Source: Acidimicrobiales bacterium (GTDB taxonomy: Bacteria > Actinomycetota > Acidimicrobiia > Acidimicrobiales > Acidimicrobilacustridaceae). From it: 6,680 bases of DNA. Below, one piece after another: positions 1 to 6,166 of the stretch. The notes beneath the pieces were generated by a model that was not told the origin of the DNA, did no database searches, and was given only the letters and a program-made list of their open reading frames with translations. The stretch covers positions 1 through 6,680 of the forward strand of contig JALRFT010000044.1 of NCBI GenBank assembly GCA_023261915.1, read 5' to 3'. A program made the translations under genes and the position numbers. Each line of letters starts with the position of its first letter. The first letter of the stretch is position 1.

Positions 1-1
1 G

Positions 2-580
2 GGGTACAGCGGGGGGGTAATGCAGTCACTCTTGCGGGCGAACGACGGGGCGCTGCAGGGCCTGCGCTTTCTCCCGACCAATCTCATCAACTTCCTACGG
101 CCCGACACACTCGGCATCCAGAAGCAGTGGCCTTGGATCTATCACGCCGTGCCCTTCGACAAACAGGCCCTAGTGCTCCCACCGATGACTCAGGCCGGGC
201 TGTACGTCGAATTCAGCGCGAGTCTCACAAACACCATGCCTGTCCCCTTCCTGCTGACTGTCGGGTTCATCATCCTCCTCGCCGTCGGTGTCGTTCGATT
301 AACAACTGAGCAGTGGCAGATCTTTGGCCTGCTGCTTGTGGCGGCGGCGGCGGCCACCGCCGCCGTTCTGACGAGTTTCGCTCTCACAACCCGCTACCTC
401 GGCGACTTCTTCCCGCTCGTGGTTGTGGGCTGCGTGTTCGCACTCGTCTCCCTCCTCCACTACCTCGAGGGGCGAGTCCTCGCCACCCGCGTCATGACCG
501 CCGTGGTCGTCCTCAGCTCGATTGCCACCTTCATCATCAACCTCAGTCTTCACCAGTGGGCATTTCTTACCGCTGGCTGA
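2..580 (+). CDS. C-terminal part of a polytopic membrane protein (5' end outside window)
   Basis: The frame is open from base 2 without a stop, so the ATG at 20 is probably internal and the gene begins upstream; 192 residues are visible. Counted from the ATG at 20, about 70 residues form a soluble or loop segment rich in Pro, Trp and Tyr (PTNLINFLRP, QWPWIYHAVP). Four hydrophobic segments follow at about 74-93, 101-122, 129-147 and 158-178. The second contains an alanine run. The stretch TTRYLGDFFP before the third segment resembles the C-terminal part of large actinobacterial membrane proteins, some of them GT-C-type glycosyltransferases; that link is inferred from pattern only. It ends 16 bases from the convergent glycosyltransferase gene, which fits an envelope-glycan locus. 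The exact function cannot be assigned from this fragment. Confidence 0.75.
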   Translation, partial: GYSGGVMQSLLRANDGALQGLRFLPTNLINFLRPDTLGIQKQWPWIYHAVPFDKQALVLPPMTQAGLYVEFSASLTNTMPVPFLLTVGFIILLAVGVVRLTTEQWQIFGLLLVAAAAATAAVLTSFALTTRYLGDFFPLVVVGCVFALVSLLHYLEGRVLATRVMTAVVVLSSIATFIINLSLHQWAFLTAG

Positions 581-596
581 TGAACGGCCGTTGCTG

Positions 597-1940
597 TCAG
601 ACGAAACGCAGGCGACGAGCGGCGAACAGCGTCATCCGCAACAAGAGCAAGCCGTGGCGAAAACGGGAGATGTTCGTCGATCCGTAGACACGCTCTTTGT
701 AATGGACGGGGATGTCCCTGATCCGAAGTTTCATCCGGGCGGCACCGAAGAGCAGATCGAAGTCGCCGAACGGATCAAAATCACCGAAGAAGTCGCGTTG
801 TGCCGCGAGCCGCTCGTAATCCCTGCGCCACATGGCTTTGGAACCACAGAGGGTGTCACGTACCGGTTGTCCCAGCAGGAAGCTGAAGACGAGTCCGAAG
901 ATCCGGTTACCCGCAATGTTCAGGTACTGCATCGCCTGGCTCTCCATCGGGTAGACCAGTCGGGAGCCATTGGCGAACTCACACGAACCGCTGGTCAAGG
1001 CCTCGATGAATCGTGGGAGTTCTTCGGGGGGCACGGATAGGTCAGCGTCCAAGATGACGAGTATGTCCCCCGTCGCCTTGGCAAAGCCGAGACGAATGGC
1101 ATCCCCCTTACCTGTTCCCTCCTGCCGGTATGCAGCAATCCGGGTGGGGGCGTCGACGCCGGCAGGTGTGATGTGCTCGGCGATGGCGCCCCAAGTGTCG
1201 TCGCTCGAGCCGCCCTCCACGAAGACCAGCTCCTGGCGTGCGGCAAGTTGTGGGAGACGCGCGACCAGATTGGCGATATTTCCCTCCTCATTGCGGGCAG
1301 CGACCACCACACTCACCGTGGGTTCAACCACGCCCACTGAAAGGGTGGGTCGGGCGACAACTTGGGTCACCGCCCCGAAGAATCGAAACAGTGGGAGTGG
1401 GGCCAACCACCGATTGACCAGTCGGCTCAGGATCGGAATCCGCAGCGGCAGGGCCACTGACGCCTGTGACGAGACAACCTCAAAGCCGCGTTGCTCCATC
1501 AGATTCACTACTTCGTCGGGCGGTAGCCAGTTGTACCCGGCCAGCTCGGATCGACTCCGGCGGGAGGAGCGACCGAGCACCGGACGCCACGCCCGATTGA
1601 GGAGACTCACCACGACCCGTGTCCGACTTGAGCACCGGCGCCCGAGGTCATCAAGAGCGGCGTAGACGTCGGATACCTCATTGAGCAGGCCGACCGAAAT
1701 GATGACGTCGAGATCACCGTGCACCGACGGGTCGATGGTGTCGAATGAACCTTCCAGAGGGATGAGCCCCACCGCTTCGGCACGCAGCGATGCCTCTGAA
1801 GTTGACACGACTGCGAAGCCAACTTCTGGTTGGAGCCCGGCCAGCAGTGCCGGTTCATGTACCGGTGCCATGAGAACTCGTCGTCCGGCGGGAACGGCCG
1901 TGCGGAGCAACCGCAACCGCTCCTCGTCAAGGTAATCCAC
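597..1940 (-). CDS. Methyltransferase-like/family 2 glycosyltransferase fusion protein
   Basis: A protein of 447 residues if started at the GTG at 1940. A GGAG lies 8 bases before this GTG, and the frame otherwise runs back to 2024 inside the upstream gene, so the GTG is preferred. Residues about 208-447 are a GT-A-fold family 2 glycosyltransferase: TVSVVVAARNEE (208-219), EGGSSDDT (242-249), GKGDA (277-281), the metal- and nucleotide-sugar-binding DAD (298-300), CGSKAMWRR (365-373) and VHYKERVYGSTNISRF near the end. This pattern is typical of DPM1-like polyprenol-phosphate sugar transferases, although no C-terminal membrane anchor is evident. Residues 1 to about 197 align by eye with the methyltransferase half of known methyltransferase/GT2 fusions (NWLPPDEV at 137-144, then a Pro-rich IPILSRLVNRWLAPLP segment). 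However, the glycine-rich SAM motif is replaced by VLMAPVHEP, so methyltransferase activity is doubtful. Likely acts at the inner face of the membrane in envelope glycan assembly; donor and acceptor are unknown. Confidence 0.88.
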   Translation of the reverse strand: MDYLDEERLRLLRTAVPAGRRVLMAPVHEPALLAGLQPEVGFAVVSTSEASLRAEAVGLIPLEGSFDTIDPSVHGDLDVIISVGLLNEVSDVYAALDDLGRRCSSRTRVVVSLLNRAWRPVLGRSSRRSRSELAGYNWLPPDEVVNLMEQRGFEVVSSQASVALPLRIPILSRLVNRWLAPLPLFRFFGAVTQVVARPTLSVGVVEPTVSVVVAARNEEGNIANLVARLPQLAARQELVFVEGGSSDDTWGAIAEHITPAGVDAPTRIAAYRQEGTGKGDAIRLGFAKATGDILVILDADLSVPPEELPRFIEALTSGSCEFANGSRLVYPMESQAMQYLNIAGNRIFGLVFSFLLGQPVRDTLCGSKAMWRRDYERLAAQRDFFGDFDPFGDFDLLFGAARMKLRIRDIPVHYKERVYGSTNISRFRHGLLLLRMTLFAARRLRFV

Positions 1941-1953
1941 GGCTATTGCTCCG
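1941..1953 (-). promoter_or_regulatory. Ribosome binding site deciding the GTG start of the glycosyltransferase fusion
   Basis: Read on the minus strand, GGAG (1952-1949) precedes the GTG at 1940 with an 8-base spacer. The site lies inside the last codons of the methyltransferase gene, whose TAG stop sits between it and the GTG. This arrangement supports re-initiation or coupled translation and rules against the longer frame starting at 2024, which would overlap the upstream gene by about 80 bases. Confidence 0.6.
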
Positions 1954-2707
1954 CTCGCTTGCGCAACGCGAACACATGGAAGAACCGCAGCGCGTCGAAC
2001 CAATGGCCACGACGTTGCTCCCATCGGAGTAGTCCAGCGAGAAGCCGTCCGCTGACCGCGGTGCGGCGCGAAACCCCACCGGAAATGAGGAAGCTCGGTC
2101 CGACGAGTGGCTCACGTTGTTCGACCGTCAGCCGGGGCCAGCGGGAAGCGAGACGTTCCCGGTCACGCTCCAACATCAAATACGACGCGGCCTGATTTGA
2201 GTCCCGCGGCGATGCGGCAGTGAACGACCACGAAGTGCTCCTGTCGTCGTAAGGTTCATGGTGGAGGTGTCGGTAGACGAAACGGGCGAGCGGACCCCAG
2301 TACGGATCGAACACGGCGATGACGCCGCCGTCGATGAGAACCCGGTCCGCCTCGTCAAGGAAACGATCGACATCAGGAATGTGGAGCAGTGCGTCCTTGA
2401 GGACGAGTGCCGAGACACTGGTGTCTGCCAAAGGCAGGGACCGGGCGTCAGCGAGAAGGCCCATCTCGGGGCTGCACACGACGTCTGAAGCAATCCAGTG
2501 ATGCCCGAGACTCCTCGCCAAGCCGGTTCCTGCGCCGATCTCGAGAACCGGACCGCGGGGTGCAGTGGCCACCAACTGGCCTAATGCCCCGTACGCCGTG
2601 GAGTACAGGTCGTGGAGGTAGCGATCAGCCAGGACCTGATCAGGGTCCCGCTGACCGGTCAAGCGTCTTGTTGCACCTGCAACTCCCACTGGAGCATCTT
2701 CGTGCAT
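1943..2707 (-). CDS. Class I SAM-dependent methyltransferase
   Basis: A protein of 254 residues from the ATG at 2707. The SAM-binding motif I VLEIGAGTG lies at about 54-62, an acidic residue ending strand 2 (ASDVV, Asp75) follows, then DARSLPLADTSVSALVL (about 87-103, motif II region) and the post-motif DRVLIDGGVIAVFDPYWGPL. An HHEPYDD stretch at about 149-155 is, as I recall, shared with methyltransferases from polysaccharide loci. The TAG stop (1945-1943) lies two bases before the GTG of the glycosyltransferase fusion, so the two are probably co-transcribed and translationally coupled. The substrate is unknown; a sugar, lipid or glycolipid is the likeliest guess from context. The start is uncertain: the frame stays open to a GTG at 2887, and ATGs at 2728 and 2863 are also possible. 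None has a good ribosome binding site. The extra upstream residues are Cys- and Arg-rich and look non-coding. Confidence 0.85.
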   Translation of the reverse strand: MHEDAPVGVAGATRRLTGQRDPDQVLADRYLHDLYSTAYGALGQLVATAPRGPVLEIGAGTGLARSLGHHWIASDVVCSPEMGLLADARSLPLADTSVSALVLKDALLHIPDVDRFLDEADRVLIDGGVIAVFDPYWGPLARFVYRHLHHEPYDDRSTSWSFTAASPRDSNQAASYLMLERDRERLASRWPRLTVEQREPLVGPSFLISGGVSRRTAVSGRLLAGLLRWEQRRGHWFDALRFFHVFALRKRAEQ

Positions 2708-2891
2708 TTTCCGGCCCGAGACCACCATGCACCGGGTTTGACCATCTCGGGCCCCGATCCTTTCTCCGCCTCGTCCCACTGCGAGCCCCACGGCCTTACA
2801 GAGGTGCTGGGGCGAGGGAGGCAGGTCACCGATGTCACACCTCGTCCGTACGGTACAGATCATCGACTGGAGCGTAAGGAAGGACACGGAA
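2708..2891. promoter_or_regulatory. Divergent intergenic region with candidate -10 elements
   Basis: This spacer separates the methyltransferase operon (minus) from the NYN gene (plus). On the plus strand TACGGT (2849-2854) fits the TANNNT -10 pattern and would give a leader of about 30 bases before the GTG at 2892. On the minus strand TACGCT (2876-2871) also fits TANNNT, and 7 bases after it is an in-frame ATG (2863) of the methyltransferase frame. No good -35 box is seen for either. The two candidates lie within 28 bases of each other, so the promoters could compete. TANNNT is common by chance, so this call is weak. Confidence 0.3.
2880..2885 (+). promoter_or_regulatory. Ribosome binding site deciding the GTG start of the NYN gene
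   Basis: The purine-rich stretch AAGGAAGGA runs over 2877-2885, immediately before the GTG at 2892, with a spacing of about 6-8 bases. It is the strongest Shine-Dalgarno match near this gene. It argues that the ATG at 2832, 20 codons upstream in frame, is not the start. Confidence 0.6.
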
Positions 2892-3407
2892 GTGACAACA
2901 GCGGTTCACGACATTCGGACGCCACGCCACCGCCAGCACTCGGGCAACTCGGGTCGGGCACTCCATCTCATCGACATTGAGAATCTGTGCGTCAACGAAT
3001 CCCGAGCGGCGATCTCCCCCGGAATTGGTGACCTCTATCGGAGAACAGTGCGACCGGGACCGCTGGATCAGTTCATCGTGGCAAGCGACGTCACCCGCAG
3101 CCTTGATGCCCATCGAGAGTTCCCCGGTGCCCGGATCCTCCTCGGCCGAGGCAAGGATGGCGCCGAGCTGGCTCTCACAGCGGACCTTGACCTCGATCGC
3201 ATCCGCAGGTCATTCAGCACACTGGTGATTGCCAGTGGCGACGGATACTTCACAGATCTCGCTCGCCAGATGAAGCATCACTGTCTGTCACTGATCATCG
3301 TCAGCCGACCGGACCGCCTCGCCCAATCACTTGACCGTCTCTCCGACACTGTCGTCGTCCTTCCGCCCGATGCACACCCAGGCGACGGATTCACCATGGC
3401 CTCTTGA
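2892..3407 (+). CDS. NYN/PIN-like domain protein, putative ribonuclease
   Basis: A protein of 171 residues from the GTG at 2892. After a basic, probably disordered N-terminus of about 22 residues (TPRHRQHSGNSGRA) comes a compact NYN-like domain. The first strand carries LIDIENL with Asp28 and Asn31. A GKDGAELALTADL helix (about 87-99) sits where the family usually has K-G-x-D. A TLVIASGDGYFTDLARQMK stretch matches the SGDxDF motif, with Asp117 as an active-site candidate. The tail SRPDRLAQSLDRLSDTVVVL fits the last strand-helix-strand of the fold. NYN domains are metal-dependent nucleases that act mainly on RNA. Here the middle acidic position appears to be Glu92 rather than Asp. It is a single-gene unit, divergent from the methyltransferase operon and convergent with the TetR gene. 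The biological target is unknown; a LabA/DUF88-like non-nuclease role is possible. Confidence 0.75.
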   Translation: MTTAVHDIRTPRHRQHSGNSGRALHLIDIENLCVNESRAAISPGIGDLYRRTVRPGPLDQFIVASDVTRSLDAHREFPGARILLGRGKDGAELALTADLDLDRIRRSFSTLVIASGDGYFTDLARQMKHHCLSLIIVSRPDRLAQSLDRLSDTVVVLPPDAHPGDGFTMAS

Positions 3408-3528
3408 GCGGCCCGCTCGTCCGCTGCAGCTGGACCGACTCACCAAACCACGCGACCGGATCAGGAGTCACACGACCCGGCTGGGAATGGAACAGCCGAC
3501 GCAGGCGGTTGCCCGGTGACTCGTGAAC
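3408..3528. other. Short convergent spacer between NYN and TetR genes
   Basis: No gene is supported here. A small hairpin, GAGCG-GCC-CGCTC (3406-3418), overlaps the stop codon of the NYN gene, and TGGGC-TGGCT-GCCCA (3533-3547) falls in the last codons of the TetR gene. Neither has a T-run, so they are at best weak transcription stops. Confidence 0.3.
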
Positions 3529-4128
3529 TCAATGGGCTGGCTGCCCAAGTTCGGAGAGGTGCGCCCGAACGAGCAGCTCAATCTCCTTCGGCGTCGTCAC
3601 CGAAGGATTGATGAGTGTCTGCAGTGACAATCCGTCGATGAGAGCGTGAAGCCGACCGGTCTCCGTAACCCGATCCCGGGTTGCTGAAACCAATCCAGCC
3701 TCCGCCATCCAATCGATCAGGCGTCCGATGCCGTTGCGGACACTGCCCTGAAGTTCATCAAGAATCATTCGGGCTGCGGGATTCACCTCCTGCTCGGCGA
3801 GCAGAAGGAGCCAAATTTCGGACTGTTTGCGTCGCTTTGGTGTGCGTGGAATCGCGGCGAGAGCCATTTCCGTCGCCCCCTCGAGGCCCATCTTGCGACG
3901 ATCGACCCGAACGGCCTCACCAATCGCGCCCGCAACCAGCCGACGCATTGCCTCCCCGAGCATCTCGCTGCGGCTCGGCAGGTAGTGCACGACATTCGAT
4001 GGGGAGACCCCGGCCTCGGCTGCCACTGAGCGAACAGAGATTCCGCCTGCGCCGTCGCGGCTGACTACCCGCCACAGAGCGTCGACGTATTCCTCTCGGC
4101 GCACATCGTGATCAACGATCTTCGGCAT
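3529..4128 (-). CDS. TetR/AcrR-family transcriptional regulator
   Basis: A protein of 199 residues, normal for the family. The ATG at 4128 is preceded by GGAGGGG with a suitable spacing. The N-terminal three-helix DNA-binding domain spans about 8-55, with the helix-turn-helix at about 29-50 (GGISVRSVAAEAGVSPSNVVHYL) and the usual Tyr near its end. The remainder is an all-helical ligand and dimer domain. Its end (LHALIDGLSLQTLINPSVTTPKEIELLVRAHL) resembles the BetI-type C-terminal domain (TetR_C_6). Such proteins are usually repressors released by a small molecule. The ligand and target are unknown; choline is not implied, since no betaine genes are nearby. It lies downstream of the isocitrate dehydrogenase on the same strand, but 338 bases away, so it probably has its own promoter. 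A palindrome at 4200-4223 in its upstream region may be its operator. Confidence 0.92.
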   Translation of the reverse strand: MPKIVDHDVRREEYVDALWRVVSRDGAGGISVRSVAAEAGVSPSNVVHYLPSRSEMLGEAMRRLVAGAIGEAVRVDRRKMGLEGATEMALAAIPRTPKRRKQSEIWLLLLAEQEVNPAARMILDELQGSVRNGIGRLIDWMAEAGLVSATRDRVTETGRLHALIDGLSLQTLINPSVTTPKEIELLVRAHLSELGQPAH

Positions 4129-4466
4129 TATTGCCCCCTCCGAAGTCAGCGTACCGCCCTCCTACGGGCCACCCCGCGACCTCTGCTGCGTTGACGCACC
4201 ACGACGGGCTCCACCACGTCGTGCCTGCACCTCCGGTCGAGAGCGGGAGGTTTCTTGGCACCAGCAGTCCAGCGCTATCGCCGCCTCGCCTGCCACCCGG
4301 GCCTCACCACTTGTGCCCACCGGTCCGGATCGCCGCGCCTCACGCCGACTGAGTTGTCGTTCCCTGAGGAAGCGACCTGCTTCGAACGTGTCGGGGGTTT
4401 GCGCCGCTGACCAATCCGACGACACCTCGTAGTTGATCGGGGTGCCACGCGGTGAGCGATTGATGC
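4129..4466. other. Gene-free spacer between isocitrate dehydrogenase and TetR genes
   Basis: This stretch of 338 bases carries no convincing gene. The open frames in it (for example minus 4425-4162) are Arg- and Ser-rich, lack a good ribosome binding site and resemble no family I know. Besides the 4200-4223 palindrome there is a small hairpin, GAAGC-GACCT-GCTTC (4369-4383), and a spaced inverted repeat, GTGTCG (4388-4393) with CGACAC (4420-4425). Both lie within 100 bases after the dehydrogenase stop and could help end its transcript, although neither has a T-run. No tRNA-like fold was seen. Confidence 0.5.
4200..4223. repeat. Inverted repeat upstream of the TetR gene, possible operator
   Basis: The arms CACGACG (4200-4206) and CGTCGTG (4217-4223) are perfect inverted repeats around a 10-base centre. 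In that centre GG (4207-4208) can also pair with CC (4214-4215) around a CTCCA loop, leaving A4216 bulged. The repeat lies 72-95 bases before the TetR start. TetR proteins bind palindromes of about this size and often control themselves, so an operator is plausible. A stem-loop at RNA level is the alternative. No T-run follows on either strand, so it is not a standard terminator. Confidence 0.4.
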
Positions 4467-5921
4467 CTACTGGCCCTGACCGAGCGTGTACCCGGCGACG
4501 CCGTCAAAGGTGTAGAGGCCCTCGGTCTTGATGAAGTCAAACCCGGCCTCGTGCATCCGACCCAACAAGGCGATGGCCTCCGATGTAGAGACCACTCCCC
4601 CGTCAGTCGCTGACTGGAAGCGACAGCGCCAGTGGTCCGTGCAGAACGTCTCAGGCACGCCACCGGGGTACACCTTCTGACCCCGATTCGACACCATGAC
4701 CAGTTTGAGGTCGCTCCCGGCGGTGGCCTCGAGGGCATGACCCAAATCATCAGGTTTGCCAGCCTTCCAGTGTAGAAAGACGTCGATGCCGACCTGCACC
4801 TTCTCCGCTGCAACGGTCTCCGCCACCTCAATCACGATGGGCTCGTCGGTTGCAGGGTACGTCACGGCCTTGAGCACCTGAGGACGGCGACCGATCCGTT
4901 CAATGACGGCATCGGCGAACTCCTTAGTCCCCACCTTTTGGGTTGACACTCCCTCCTCGAAGACGTCGTAGGTGTGGATGCCATCCTCAATGGTGCACAG
5001 CCACGCGTTGTGCACCATCTCTGCGACATCGCCCTGCCCGATGTGAACAAGCATCTGGACGGCGCCGAGGAAGAGACCCGACGGGTTCGCAAGATTTTGT
5101 CCGGCCCGCCGGGGAGCTGAGCCGTGGATGGCCTCGAACATTGAGACTTCGGTGCCGATGTTGGCACTGCCTGCGAGACCCACCGACCCGGCGATCTGCG
5201 CAGCGACGTCGGAGAGAATGTCGCCGTAGAGATTCGGCATCACAATGACGTCGAAGGCTTCGGGGGTGTCCGCCAACTTGGCAGCACCGATGTCAATGAT
5301 CCAATGCTCGTTCTCGATGTCGGAGTACTCGGCTGCAACTTCCTCGAAGACCTTGTGGAACATGCCATCGGTCAACTTCATGATGTTGTCCTTGGTGAAA
5401 CAGGTCACCTTCTTGCGGTTGTACCGGCGGGCATACTCAAAGGCGTAGCGCACGATCTTCTCGGTACCGGGGCGGGAGAGCAGCTTGAGGCATTGCACCA
5501 CCTCATCGGTTTGCTGATGCTCAATACCGGCATACAGGTCCTCTTCGTTCTCCCGGACGATCACGACGTCCATGGACGGATGCTTGGTGGCGATGAACGG
5601 CGAGTAGGACAAGCAGGGCCGGACGTTGGCGAACATGCCAAGGGTCTTACGAACGGTGACGTTCAAGCTCTTGAAGCCTCCACCCTGAGGGGTGGTGATC
5701 GGCGCCTTGAGGAACACCTTCGTTCGACGCAGCGATTCCCACGATGAGGGTTCAATCCCGGCGGAGATACCGCGCTCGTAGACCTTCTCCCCAATCTCAA
5801 TCTCCTCAATGGCGAGCCGGGCTCCCCCCGCCTCAAGGATCCGCAGTGTTGCGTCCATGATTTCGGGGCCGATGCCGTCGCCTCGGGCGACCGTGATGGG
5901 GGTGAGGGCCTTGTCAGCCAT
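4467..5921 (-). CDS. icd: Isocitrate dehydrogenase, long type with C-terminal extension, probably NADP-dependent
   Basis: A protein of 484 residues from the ATG at 5921, preceded by GAGGAG with a 6-base spacer. It oxidises and decarboxylates isocitrate to 2-oxoglutarate in the TCA cycle, in the cytoplasm. The beta-decarboxylating dehydrogenase fold is clear: GDGIGPE (14-20); isocitrate-binding Ser85, Asn87, Arg91 and Arg101 in KSLNVTVRKTLGMFANVRP; Arg123 and Tyr130 in VRENEEDLYAGIE; Lys182 in DNIMKLTDG; and metal-binding Asp234 and Asp238 in NLYGDILSDVA. HGSAP (266-270) opens the nucleotide loop. Residues from about 375 (VGIDVFLHW, SNRGQKVYP, FCTDHWRCRF, GFDFIKTEGLYTFDG) are the C-terminal extension found in the Thermus and Rickettsia type, absent from the roughly 416-residue E. 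coli enzyme. The cofactor-determining pair after HGSAP is Arg271-Arg272, against Lys-Tyr in NADP enzymes and Asp-Ile in NAD enzymes. The positive charge favours NADP, but this is inference. Confidence 0.95.
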   Translation of the reverse strand: MADKALTPITVARGDGIGPEIMDATLRILEAGGARLAIEEIEIGEKVYERGISAGIEPSSWESLRRTKVFLKAPITTPQGGGFKSLNVTVRKTLGMFANVRPCLSYSPFIATKHPSMDVVIVRENEEDLYAGIEHQQTDEVVQCLKLLSRPGTEKIVRYAFEYARRYNRKKVTCFTKDNIMKLTDGMFHKVFEEVAAEYSDIENEHWIIDIGAAKLADTPEAFDVIVMPNLYGDILSDVAAQIAGSVGLAGSANIGTEVSMFEAIHGSAPRRAGQNLANPSGLFLGAVQMLVHIGQGDVAEMVHNAWLCTIEDGIHTYDVFEEGVSTQKVGTKEFADAVIERIGRRPQVLKAVTYPATDEPIVIEVAETVAAEKVQVGIDVFLHWKAGKPDDLGHALEATAGSDLKLVMVSNRGQKVYPGGVPETFCTDHWRCRFQSATDGGVVSTSEAIALLGRMHEAGFDFIKTEGLYTFDGVAGYTLGQGQ

Positions 5922-5940
5922 GGTTTGCTCCTCGTAGATA
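5922..5940 (-). promoter_or_regulatory. Ribosome binding site of the isocitrate dehydrogenase
   Basis: On the minus strand GAGGAG (5933-5928) sits 6 bases before the ATG at 5921, a near-ideal Shine-Dalgarno position. It fixes this start against the further open frame upstream. Confidence 0.75.
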
Positions 5941-6154
5941 CCCGGACCAGGAAGGGGGATCGGGACTGGATCGATAGTTTGCTGCTCCCGACAACGTAGT
6001 GCGTCCCGCCTCGGCGACCCACCCGAAGTCGGTGACGACGGTCAAGGCGCCTCACGTCAGGGGGCCGCTGTCTAACCCATCTCGTCGGCCTGACTCACGG
6101 GAACAGGGGGGAACCAGCGCCATCGAGAATCCGAAAGGTGTTCCAGCAACCCCC
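5941..6154. other. Divergent spacer upstream of isocitrate dehydrogenase and transporter
   Basis: No gene is supported here; the open frames are rich in Arg, Pro and Ser and lack ribosome binding sites. It must hold the promoter of the dehydrogenase. On the minus strand TACGTT (5998-5993) fits TANNNT but has no clear -35 box, so no promoter is assigned. Confidence 0.4.
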
Positions 6155-6160
6155 TACTAT
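6155..6160 (+). promoter_or_regulatory. Candidate -10 box for the transporter gene
   Basis: TACTAT fits the TANNNT -10 pattern well and differs from TATAAT at two positions. Transcription would start about 6-7 bases later, at or next to the ATG at 6167. That gives either a leaderless 15-codon frame or a leader of about 23 bases before the ATG at 6190. No good -35 box is visible 16-18 bases upstream. Confidence 0.45.
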
Positions 6161-6166
6161 GCCGCC

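Noticed and set aside
970..1665. A 231-codon open frame on the plus strand opposite the glycosyltransferase
   Set aside because: The translation is dominated by Ser, Thr and Arg, typical of an antisense shadow, while the minus strand has a full GT2 motif set.
2407..2877. A 156-codon open frame on the plus strand opposite the methyltransferase gene
   Set aside because: It lies opposite a clear methyltransferase, its translation is Pro-, Arg- and Ser-rich with no family resemblance, and it crosses the divergent promoter region. It is a shadow of high G+C coding sequence.
3331..3519. A 62-codon plus-strand frame overlapping the end of the NYN gene
   Set aside because: It overlaps the better-supported NYN frame, has no ribosome binding site and no recognisable content.
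4162..4425. An 87-codon frame in the spacer between dehydrogenase and TetR
   Set aside because: It begins with GTG without a convincing ribosome binding site, is Arg-rich and low in hydrophobic core residues, and resembles no family I recognise.
5749..5758. GGTTCAATCC, resembling a tRNA T-loop
   Set aside because: It sits within the isocitrate dehydrogenase coding sequence, with no acceptor, D or anticodon arms around it.
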